Shown here one piece after another: positions 50,333 to 60,200 of a stretch of 64,000 nt of DNA. Source of the DNA: Numenius arquata. Taxonomy: Eukaryota; Chordata; Aves; Charadriiformes; Scolopacidae. Every line of letters starts with the position of its first letter. Within the stretch, counting starts at the first letter, position 1. The notes under the pieces are model-generated. The model made no database searches, was not told where the DNA came from, and saw only the letters and a list, made by a program, of their open reading frames with translations. Position numbers and translations under genes: made by a program. The stretch lies in NCBI RefSeq assembly GCF_964106895.1, contig NC_133616.1, positions 8,381,013-8,445,012 of the forward strand, in the 5' to 3' direction.

Positions 50333-51430
50333 GGAATCATGGAATTGTCAGAGTTGGAAGGGACCTCTAGAGATCATCTAGTCCAACTCCCCTGCTAAAA
50401 CAGAATTGCCTAGAGCACATTACTCAGGACTGCATCCAGGTGGGTGTTGAAAATCTCCAAAGAAGGGGACTCCACGACCTCCCTGGGCAGCCTGTTCCAG
50501 TGCTCTGTCACCCTCACCGTAAAGTTTTTCCTTATATTTAAATGGAACTTTCTATGTTCCAGTTTGTGCTCATTGCCCCTCATCCTATCGCTGGAAACCA
50601 CTGAAAAGAGTCCAGCCCCATCATCCTTCAACCCACCCTTTAGGTACCTGTAAACATAGATAAGGTCTCCCCTCAGCCTTCTCATCTCCAGGCTAGAGAG
50701 CCCCAGTTCTCTCAGCCTTTCCTCGTAAGGGAGGTGCTCCAATCCCTTAATCATCTTAGTTGCCCTGCGCTGGACTCTCTGCAGTAGTTCCCTGTCTCTC
50801 TTGAACTGGGGAGCCCAGAACTGGATGCAGTATTCCAGTTGTAGCCTCAGCAGTGCAGAGTAGAGGGGGAGAATGACCTCTCTCAACCTACTAGCTACAC
50901 TCTTCCCAATGCAGCCCAGGATGCCATTGGCCCTCTTGGCAACAAGGGCACATTGCTGGCTCGTGGAAAGTTTGCTATCCACCAGGACTCCCAGATCCTT
51001 CTCCTCAGCAGTACTTTCCAGAAGATCCATCCCTAACCTGTATTGGTGCCTGGGGTTCTTCCTCCCCAGGTGCAGGACCCTACATTTGCCCTTGTTGAAC
51101 CTCTTTAGGTTCTTCTCTGCCCAGCTCTCCAGCCTGTCCAGGTCTCGCTGAATGGCCGCACAGTCCTCTGGAGTGTCGGCCAGCCCTCCCAGTTTGATAT
51201 CATCAGCGAACTTGCTGAGGATACACCCTGTCCCCTCGTCCAGGTCATTGATGAGTATGTTGAACAGGACTAGGCCAAGTATTGACCCCTGGGGGACGCT
51301 GCTGGTTACAGGCCTCCAACTTGACCCTGCTCCATTAATTACAACCCTCTGAGTTCTGTCACACAGCCAGCTCTCAATCCACCTCACTGCCCCCAACCTT
51401 TGAGGGCTGTCAGAGACTGATAACACCTAT
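50333..51430 (-). mobile_element. CR1 LINE 3' half with 338-codon open RT remnant
   Basis: A minus-strand, 5'-truncated CR1 of about 1.1 kb. Its ORF2 part is open for 338 codons (50410-51426) and holds, in order: RWIESWLCDRTQRVVING, VPQGSILGLVLFN, FADDIKLGG (the two catalytic aspartates of RT box C), FNKGKCRVLHLG, EEKDLGVLVDSKLSTSQQ, RANGILGCIGKSVASR, LQLEYCIQFWAPQFKRD, RLRELGLSSLEMRRLRGDLI and EHWNRLPREVVESPSLEIF. RT boxes before VPQG, including the first catalytic Asp, were never copied, so it is inactive. The frame has no internal stop, pointing to a fairly recent insertion. The frame has no ATG at its beginning; it opens at the truncation point. Confidence 0.95.
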
Positions 51431-51891
51431 GTCTGTTTAGGTGTTTAAGTTAGCTGGACAGAATCTCCCCTCAGATAGAACCCTATAAAGGTATCAACCC
51501 TTTTCTATTGACTCGCTGGAAGGTTCATCTCACTTGTCTTCAGCTGTGTAAATTTTGCACCTCGTTTGAACTGATTGGCTTAGATGTCCCCTTTGTCAGA
51601 CAGGTAGCTGCAGAAGATTGTTCTTTGGTTGACCTAATTTTACATGCCACACACCTTATATGACAATCATCACAAGAGACGAAAGCTTCAGTATTCCTTT
51701 ACTCACTACAGGAGAAGCCCATGAGGATAGTTTAGATTAAACTCCTTTCTGCTGTGTAGTAAAATGTGGTAAAATGAATCACACTTGTATTTTACAGCAG
51801 CTGCCTCAGTTACTGATACAAGTTAAGCTCATACCATGTACAAACTAAAATTTAGTATTTAGATAGACATCTCTTAGACATCTCTTAGATC
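51431..51891. other. 460-bp spacer between two divergent CR1 copies
   Basis: Host-like AT-rich sequence separating the 5' truncation points of a minus-strand and a plus-strand CR1. An exact 11-bp tandem duplication (unit ACATCTCTTAG, 51867-51888) sits right against the start of the right-hand copy. No gene recognised. Confidence 0.6.
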
Positions 51892-51908
51892 ATCTTAGTG
51901 ATCATGAA

Positions 51909-54050
51909 ATGGTTAAGTTTTCCATTCATAGTGAGGTAAGGAAGGGGATTAACAAAACCTCCATCTTGGACTTCCGGTGGGCAGACTTTAACCTGTTCAG
52001 AACCCTGGTTGGGAGAGTCCCGTGGGAGGTAGTCCTGAGAGACAAAGGAGCCCAGGAAGGCTGGACGCTCTTCAAGAGGGAAATCCTAAAGGCCCAGGAG
52101 CAGGCTGTCCCCATGAAGCGCAAAATTAAAGGGCGGGGAAAATGGCCGGCCTGGATGAACAAAGAGCTCTTGATGGGACTTAAGGAAAAAAGGAAGGTTT
52201 ACCACCTTTGGAAGAGGAGACAGGCAACTCAGGAGGAGTACAGAGATTGTGTTAGGTCATACAGAGAAAAAATCAGGAAGGCAAAAGCCCAGCTAGAACT
52301 CAACCTGGCCATTAATATAAGGGACAACAAAAAAAGTTTTTATAAATACATCAACAAAAAGAGAGTGACAGAGAATGTCCATCCCTTACTGGATGCGGGG
52401 GGAAACCTTGCAACCAAGGATGAGGAGAAGGCTGAGATACTTAATGCCTTCTTTACCTCTGTCTTTAATAGTCAGACCAGCTACCCCCAGGGAGTTCAGC
52501 TTCTTGGGCTGGAAGATAAGAATGGAGAACAGAACAACTCCCCTGTAATCCATGAGGAAGTAGTTAATGATTTGCTTATGCACCTGGACACGCATAAGTC
52601 TATGGGGCCGGATGGCATTCACCCAAAGGTTCTCAGGGAGCTGGCAAGAGAGCTCACCAAGCCTCTCTCCATTATTTATCAACAATCCTGGTCAACAGGA
52701 GAGGTGCCAGATGACTGGAGGGTGGCCAATGTGACGCCCATCTACAAGAAGGGCCGGAAGGAGGATCCTGGAAACTACAGGCCTGTCAGCCTGACCTCGG
52801 TACCGGGAAAGATCATGGAGAGGATCATCCTGAGTGAGCTCTCAAGGCATGTGCAGGGCAGCCAAGGGATCAGGGCCAGCCAGCATGGGTTTATGAGAGG
52901 GAGGTCCTGCCTGACCAACTTGATCTCTTTCTATGACCATGTGACCCGCTTTCTCGATGAGGGGAAGGCTGTGGATGTTGTCTACCTGGACTTTGGTAAG
53001 GCCTTTGACACCGTCCCTCACGGCATTCTCCTGGAGAAACTGGAGAATCATGGCATAGACAAGTGTACCCTCCGCTGGATAAAAAACTGGCTGGATGGCC
53101 GTGCTCAGCGAGTTGTGATTAATGGAGCAAAATCTGGTTGGCGGCCGGTCATCAGTGGTGTCCCTCAGGGCTCAGTTTTGGGGCCAGTCTTGTTCAATAT
53201 CTTCATTGATGATCTAGATAAGGGGATTGAGTGCACCCTCAGTAAGTTTGCGGATGACACCAAACTAGGTGGGAGTGTTGATCTGCTTGAGGGTCGGCAG
53301 GCTCTACAGAGGGACCTGGACAGGTTGGATCAATGGGCCAAGGCCAATGGGATGAGGTTTAATAAGGCCAAGTGCCGGGTTCTGCATTTCGGCCACAACA
53401 ACCCCAAGCAATGCTACAGGCTTGGGGAAGAGTGGCTGGAAAGCTGCCCGGCAGAAAAGGACCTGGGAGTGTTAGTGGACAGCCGGCTTAACATGAGCCA
53501 GCAGTGTGCCCAGGCAGCCAAGAAGGCCAACAGCATCCTGGCCTGTATCAGGAATAGCGTGGCCAGCAGGAGCAGGGAAGTCATCGTGCCTCTGTACTCG
53601 GCACTGGTGAGGCCTCACCTCGAGTACTGTGTTCAGTTTTGGGCCCCTCACTACAGGAAAGACATTGAAGTGCTGGAGCGTGTCCAGAGGAGAGCCACCA
53701 AGCTGGTGAGGGGTCTGGAGAACAAGTCCTATGAGGAGAGGCTGAGGGAACTGAGCATGTTTAGTTTGGAGAAGAGGAGGCTGAGGGGAGACCTCATTGC
53801 CCTCTACAACTACCTGAAAGGAAACTGTAGAGAGGCGGGGGTTGGCCTCTTCTCCCAAGGGAATAATGACAGGACCAGAGGAAATGGTCTGAAGTTGTGG
53901 CAGGGGAGGTTTAGTTTAGATATTAGGAAGAATTACTTTACTGAGAGAGTGGTCAAGCACTGGAACAGCCTGCCCAGGGAGGTGGTGGAGTCACCATCCC
54001 TGGAGGTATTTAAGAAACGTGTAGACGTGGCTCTTCAGGGCATGCTCTAG
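51909..54050 (+). CDS. CR1 ORF2 C-terminal part: reverse transcriptase, 713 codons
   Basis: An uninterrupted frame encoding the RT of a CR1 non-LTR retrotransposon, which copies element RNA into DNA at a nicked chromosomal target. Landmarks: GPDGIHP and VTPIYKKGRKEDPGNYRPVSLTS in the fingers (NYRP near residue 289); YLDFGKAFDTVPH with catalytic Asp at 361; VPQGSVLGPVLFN at 418; FADD at 447-450, giving the two further catalytic Asp; then the C-terminal KCRVLHFGHNNP, EEKDLGVLVD-type (AEKDLGVLVDSRLN), EYCVQFWAPHYRKD, SYEERLRELSMFSLEKRRLRGDLI, and KHWNSLPREVVESPSLEVF. No stop or frameshift. The ATG used is internal: the frame is open upstream to the truncation point and the endonuclease is absent, so it is a piece of ORF2, not a natural start. 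No promoter is expected. It could at most supply RT in trans if transcribed from outside. Confidence 0.93.
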   Translation: MVKFSIHSEVRKGINKTSILDFRWADFNLFRTLVGRVPWEVVLRDKGAQEGWTLFKREILKAQEQAVPMKRKIKGRGKWPAWMNKELLMGLKEKRKVYHLWKRRQATQEEYRDCVRSYREKIRKAKAQLELNLAINIRDNKKSFYKYINKKRVTENVHPLLDAGGNLATKDEEKAEILNAFFTSVFNSQTSYPQGVQLLGLEDKNGEQNNSPVIHEEVVNDLLMHLDTHKSMGPDGIHPKVLRELARELTKPLSIIYQQSWSTGEVPDDWRVANVTPIYKKGRKEDPGNYRPVSLTSVPGKIMERIILSELSRHVQGSQGIRASQHGFMRGRSCLTNLISFYDHVTRFLDEGKAVDVVYLDFGKAFDTVPHGILLEKLENHGIDKCTLRWIKNWLDGRAQRVVINGAKSGWRPVISGVPQGSVLGPVLFNIFIDDLDKGIECTLSKFADDTKLGGSVDLLEGRQALQRDLDRLDQWAKANGMRFNKAKCRVLHFGHNNPKQCYRLGEEWLESCPAEKDLGVLVDSRLNMSQQCAQAAKKANSILACIRNSVASRSREVIVPLYSALVRPHLEYCVQFWAPHYRKDIEVLERVQRRATKLVRGLENKSYEERLRELSMFSLEKRRLRGDLIALYNYLKGNCREAGVGLFSQGNNDRTRGNGLKLWQGRFSLDIRKNYFTERVVKHWNSLPREVVESPSLEVFKKRVDVALQGML

Positions 54051-54110
54051 TGCCCGGGATTGTTGGTTTGTGGTGGGGTGTTGTGTGTGGGGTTTAGTTG
54101 ATGGATGCTG

Positions 54111-54111
<1 letters not shown>

Positions 54112-54142
<31 letters not shown>

Positions 54143-54152
54143 GGGGGGGGGG
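54112..54152. repeat. T30-G11 tract in CR1 3' UTR
   Basis: Thirty T directly followed by eleven G, inside the CR1 3' UTR and followed by T/G-rich sequence to about 54220. The G run could fold with neighbouring G runs; the length is likely variable and error-prone in sequencing. Confidence 0.9.
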
Positions 54153-54290
54153 TGTTGTTTGTTTGGTTTTGTGTTGTGTTTGTTTGTTTGTGTGTTTTTG
54201 TTTTGTTTTGTTTTTTTTTAATGTGGTTGGACTCGATGATCTCAAAGGTCCCTTCCAACCACTAAGATTCTGTGATTCTGTGATTCTGTG

Positions 54291-57200
54291 ATCTCAGAAG
54301 AATTTTACTATTTCGTGGTTATCAGGAGATCACAAACATCTATAAGACTAAGAGAAAACGTGAGAAGTACAGAAGTAATCGCCATCTCCTCTAGAACATT
54401 TTGAGCCATAAATGTACACTTCTTTGAGTTTAATAGCCTAGAGCACTTTTAGAAGGAAACACATTCAATAAGAAATAATCAGGAAGTTTTGATTTTATTT
54501 CAACAAGAAGTTTTTTTAGAGTGTGGAATGAGAGCTGTTTATGATATATTCTGCTAACATATCGCTACATTCTTCTTTGCTCTTTACATTTTTGAAAGTC
54601 AGTATTCTTTCTAAAGCATATTTTATAAAATCTGTTTTTGTGAGATTATGATAATGTCTATACCAGCTGGATGTCTCGTACAAGGAGTCTTGTTCTTTGA
54701 AGAGACATTCATGTTAGTTGCTTGATTCTTGACCAAATGGTTCCTCACTTTACAACTGCATTGCATTTATAACTTTCCAATTACAGGCTCTTATAAAATA
54801 CTCTATAGAAATCACAAAATGTAATACTTATTTCTAGTTTAAGCTCTAGTTTAAATCTACTAAAAAGATGTTAATGATTTTCTTATTGGAAGTGTTTTCT
54901 TGCCTAAGTGCTATAAAATATTCAATGTTTATAAATATATTGCCAAGTATAGCTGAAGACAGTGAAAGCTAAAACATGTTATAATTATAAAAGTTGATTT
55001 TTAGACTTCATATAATAGTGGCTGTTCTATAGCCTGTGGTACTATCTCCTTTAACATGTACAGCAGATTCTTGGATGAAAGAAAGAGGACCATTGTGGAC
55101 TATTTTTAATTAGCTTGACTATTTGAATAGCTTGAATATTTTAATAAAATACACACCCAGATACTTTTAAATCTATTTTAAACATGAGAGATTTAAAACA
55201 ATTACAAAGCTATCTTAAATTTTCCCAGCAAACTACTAAGCACCCAGAGTAAATTCTGCGAAGAATATGTTCCAACGCTATCCATAGGTATTCAAGGATT
55301 AGCAGTGATTGCACTCTGCCTCTAGCATTCTGCTGTAGGCTTGTAGGTCTCCGGTGACCTTTAGTACTGGTTTGAAATTCATTAGGCACAGCTGGGAAAA
55401 CAAAAACACAAGGAAAGAAATTTGTTGCCAAATGGAAACCAGAGGCAAACCTAGAAATTTTCTCAAGACTACCCCTATGTCTTGATGACAAAGATATATT
55501 AAAACTGTTTGTATGGGGTTATGAAAGTCATCTGTGGTAGATACAGACGTTACAGTGCAGGTCTGTAGAAACACAGAAGTAGTCGTTCAACAATACAGAA
55601 ATTGGTTTCCCTGGTGCTGGATAAGGAGCTGGAAGAGTCCTTTGGGGTGGTGCAAAAGCAATAAAACAGTGTCTCCCAGAGTGTAAGATCTAGACATAAC
55701 ACTAATTTAAATACCTATTAAAATTCAAGAAAAAGTTCGTTTTATGTTTCCTGGTGGTTCAAAATTTTCATGCATTCATCCTCTTGGGTGGGATTAAACA
55801 TAAACTACAAGTAATAGAGTACCTTGGAGATCTAAAGGTGATAATTTTGTTTCTGGGGAGAAAAAAGTAAACACACCAGCTAGGAGGGAGGAAGAATACT
55901 CAAACTTTGTATTCTTCTGTTTGTTTCTTTAAAAAAGAATGTTAGTTCAAAAAAACTAATATATTTTTTGATGTTTTTAGTGTCTGCCTCAAAGAAAGAG
56001 CCACCAATGCATACAGAAACTTAAACAGATATGCCACCAATAATGATATTCCTAGAAATACCTTTTCCTCTTGTATATATGTACCTGATATTATCTGAAG
56101 CATCTGAAAATGTGTTTGTGTATAGCAGCACTATAATAGGATTTTGTGAATTGTTCTTATCTAAGAGTTATATATGCATCCAGAGGGAAAACTTTACTTT
56201 AACCAGGTACATTATCAGAAAATAACAATCTGGGGCATAAACATCCCAAGTGTGCACCTTTTTTATGATGTCAAACAGAGCAAACAATACACATATTTTC
56301 CCATTATTTTATGTTTGATTTTTTTCATTATTATTATTATGTTAAGCTGCCTGTGTTGGATTTGTAAATGGGCTATGACTGCTACATTATGGCATCTGCT
56401 TATCCAAACAAGTCTCTCCTGATAATGGTGCCCAGCACTGCAGGCCAGGCAGTGGCAATGGGAGATGAAATAAAGGGTATATCTCTGCCAGTGGCCACAG
56501 GTTTCACCTCTGACTGATTTACATGAATGTAACAAGCATTTTAGCAGTTTTTCAAAAAGCTGTTTCCATTTGGTGAGCCTGAATATAATCCCCCAAAGTG
56601 TACAATATTATGATCAGAGAGAATACTGAAGACTCTAACGGCAGTCGTTTCTTTTGTTAAAATTCAAAATCCTGTGAGATTAAGTCACTGGAAAAAAGGA
56701 GAAACAGAAGTCAGCAATCTGAGTAGGCAAAGGTAACATTCTTCATATTCTTGCTATGTTTCTAAAACTTTATTTTTTTTCCTCTGATTCCAGTACTCCT
56801 TCACTGCAGTGTTATGTGTATATTCCCTGTATATATATATTCCTGTATATGCTGTAGAAGACAAGTAGTTGAGACAAGCTGAGCAAGTTTTCATCAAAAG
56901 AAAGTTTCCAGGACCGGAGTTGCAAAGGATATAAAAACTACTAAGATGAGAGAAAGACATGGTTTTTCAGATAATTCATGGATAAACAATTATCATTTTT
57001 TTAGTGCCACTGTCTGTGTTTATCCATTTTCCATCTAATCCTGAATTAGAGGCAGACTGGTCAATAGTTTGAACAACTAAAGAACCCTTTAAAAAGTGAT
57101 TTCTGCATGTTGCAGTAAACAGATGCTGGTATCTGCTTGATTCAGATGGTGACAGAAGAGAGATACAGAGAAGTGTGGATGGTCAAAAGTGGAAAGTGGA

Positions 57201-60200
57201 CCCTCAAGATCATGGTAAATATTGCTATTCATTCTGCACTCTTGCTACACAAACCTTATGCTTGGCTTGAACCACAGTGGCACAGTCCCACTGTAGCATT
57301 TCTTTTCAGTAGTTGTAGGGGCAAGTTCCCCACTTTTCAAACTCAGGGTAGGTTGGACCCCTCTGCAACCCCAAGGGGTAAATTTGGTGTAAGAAATAAA
57401 ATAAAGATAAGATTCTCCATGTTTGAGAAAGCACCCTTTTTTTCAGCTAGCTGAAGCAAGGAATACAGTAGAATAACTAGACACTCCGTGTCACAGCTTC
57501 CGAAAGAACCTATTTCATTGAATGATAAAAGTGTTTATAGTCATTCATTCTTCACACTCATGAAAGTTAACAAGTATTACTGGAAAATTCTGCAATCCAG
57601 CCTTTTCTGAATTCGTAGAAAACCACACAGCATAAATATTTGCTACCTGGATGGATTATTTTTTTTCCCTGCCAAAGAATACTTCTGCATATAACTACCA
57701 CTGGGTTAAGTACATGGGCATTTGTAGTGTAACACTACCTGGGAAACGATTTACACAGTACCATCACCTATGACATAATAACTTTATAATAGCCTGATGT
57801 ACAAAGGTGTTGAGCTACCTTCACTTTCATTGATGTTGATTTTAATTATGGCAATTAAAATCCTTTAAAAATCAGTCTTCAGCCGCAGAAAGAGCAGTTA
57901 AGATATAAGCAGTAGACTATTTTCAGAAACTAAGTATTGATAAAGTGATCATGATAATTTTAGGTCTAGATGACGAAGCTACGAGGTTTTTTGTCTTTTT
58001 TGTTTGTTGGTGTTGGGTTTTTTGATTATTTCTTTCTTTGTTTTTATCTCTGAAATACTCTAAAATTAAAAATCAGTTCATTAAAGCAATCTTAATTCCT
58101 TGTCCAATTCATTGTACACCCTCAGTTGCACCTGGTGTTTCCTTCAGAGTCCACTTGGCACCGCAAGTTCATGGTAAATTCATCACCTTATCACCGCAGT
58201 TCCCATGCCAGGGAGCATCACCTGGGAGAAGATGCTTAATATTCCTCCTCTCCCTTAGTAGTAAAACATTTGGGAAGCACCATGAAGTGGCTGTATATGG
58301 AACATTGAGCAGTAATTTGCCACTTTTGCACAATAATGTGGAGCACTACACAAATGCAAGGCTAGTTGGAGCCTGGTTCTTCAAGCCCCCATAATTGTTC
58401 AGTCCTGAGGCTGAAGAAAAACATGAAAGTAATTTATTATTTCTCATTGTTTTCTTTTTCCTGAAGGGGAACTTTTACTCCCACACAGTGGCTTAAGGTA
58501 CCTACCACTTCTGCTTGTACAAAAGAGGAGTTAAAACTTGTCATGTGGTGCTATCCAGAAATGAAATCCTTTACATTGAATGAGAAGGACTGCAGTTGAA
58601 CAACACTCAAAGCATGATGATAAAGCCTGGCATGAATCATTAGCTCTGGAGACTAGAACCACCTTGAGAGCTTCCACTGCATGTTAATAAGTCTTCTGGA
58701 GTCAGTAAAGTAGTTTGGCTACTACAAGTTTTGACTGCACGACCCACATTCATGGCACGGTAGTATCGGTGTCTCTGTCCATTGACTTCAGTAATGTTAC
58801 TTTCCCAAGTAATTGTTATCCAAGCTGAATAAAATCTGCAGAATGTGATCAGTGGTTTGTGAAGTTACTAACTGCTTTGCAGTAGAGTTTTAATATAGCT
58901 AAGACAAATAATGTAACAAAGATATCTATTTATATTATAAGGTGATACTGTAAATAAGATATCATTTAATGCATTGCAAAGTTAGATAACATGGAGAACA
59001 ACCTGATAACAGGCAGGCTTTCAAATCCATTTTGTTTGAATATTGAATCCTAAATGTCCATGTCTATTACAGGTTTTTATGTAAGAGTACAAATATATAG
59101 GACTTAAAAAACTCTACACTTAATAAAAAGAGTAATAAAATGGAAGCTTACTGATTTTCTTCTTTGACTACTCTTTCTTCTTCCTTTTAATCTTTATTTG
59201 ACACTTTATTAAAAGTCCAGAGCTCAGAATTTCAACCCCTGGTTAATCACCACTTAATCACTTGGCATACGTTAAATGCACATCTCTGCTGCATTGGTTT
59301 CCCCCCTATAATACTCTACTGATTAAGCATCAGGCATTACTGTTCATCAACATTGGCTAAATCGGTTGAGAGCTGTCCCAACAAGGCATCTATCTTGACT
59401 TCAGCATATCACAGTTAAGTGAAGAACACTCATAACAAAACCTGTTTTAAAAAGAAGCCATAGTAAACTTGTTTGGAGGACAATGACTGCTCCACAGTCC
59501 AAATACTGAAAGGAGCACTGTTTTATTTCTGTCATGGAAGAGAACACTTTTTGTTCCCAAATTCCCAGACTCTTTGATATAAATCTGCATATTTTTCACT
59601 TGACATCTCTTCTGCTGCTCTGCCTTTCCCCAATCATGTCCCTAACTTAGATGTGGTCAATCCATCTTCTAAAATAATGCCCAGCATAGATGTAAAAAAA
59701 ATGACATGCAAACATGGGTCACCCCTGAAACAGAAGTCACCTCAAACTCTTTTGTGAGCTCCAGAGCAAGCATAAAGAAAGGAGCCATGGATAACTCAGT
59801 GTCTATTCTTACCCACAGCATCACTACATGACTAAAAGGTTAAACTTTAAGAACCTGGTTTATACCATGATCTGTCTGGTGACTGAGCTGGAGAAATTGG
59901 GAAGCTGTGTGAGGCTGTGTGGTGTTTCAAAACCACACAATTTGCAGTTGTTCAGAGATATGTATTTGGTGCTGACTGCAATTAATAAATACATACAAAG
60001 AATTGTGTTTTCGCACAGCACTGCAGGAGTAGTGCAGGAACCAGTATTCTTTCCACCTAGCTTTTATTGCCTTGTCTACATAGCATTTCCTCCTCCAGTG
60101 AATTAGAGAATTAATTACAGCAGCAATATGGAGGCAGGGATGTACAAAATCTTTGAGCCAAGATGGATGTTTGACATAACGAGTTGTACAGCAACACCAT

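Larger units (their letters stand above)
51892..54290 (+). mobile_element. Young CR1 LINE, 2.4 kb, RT intact, endonuclease missing
   Basis: The longest and best preserved transposon here. It starts inside the end of the endonuclease domain (LSDHEMVKFS), runs through the complete RT and C-terminal region, and has a 3' UTR with a T30-G11 tract, the conserved GGTTGGACTCGATGATC and GGTCCCTTCCAACC boxes and three exact ATTCTGTG tail units (54267-54290). A full CR1 is about 4.5 kb with an ORF1 and an EN-RT ORF2, so about half is missing from the 5' side, the usual result of incomplete reverse transcription. No target site duplication is obvious, which is normal for CR1. Confidence 0.97.

Noticed and set aside
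52386..53858. Minus-strand frames of 69-128 codons inside the young CR1
   Set aside because: They are antisense shadows of the RT frame; their order mirrors the RT codons exactly.
53991..54291. Frames through the T30-G11 tract (poly-Phe/Gly or poly-Lys/Pro)
   Set aside because: They are translations of simple sequence in a CR1 3' UTR.
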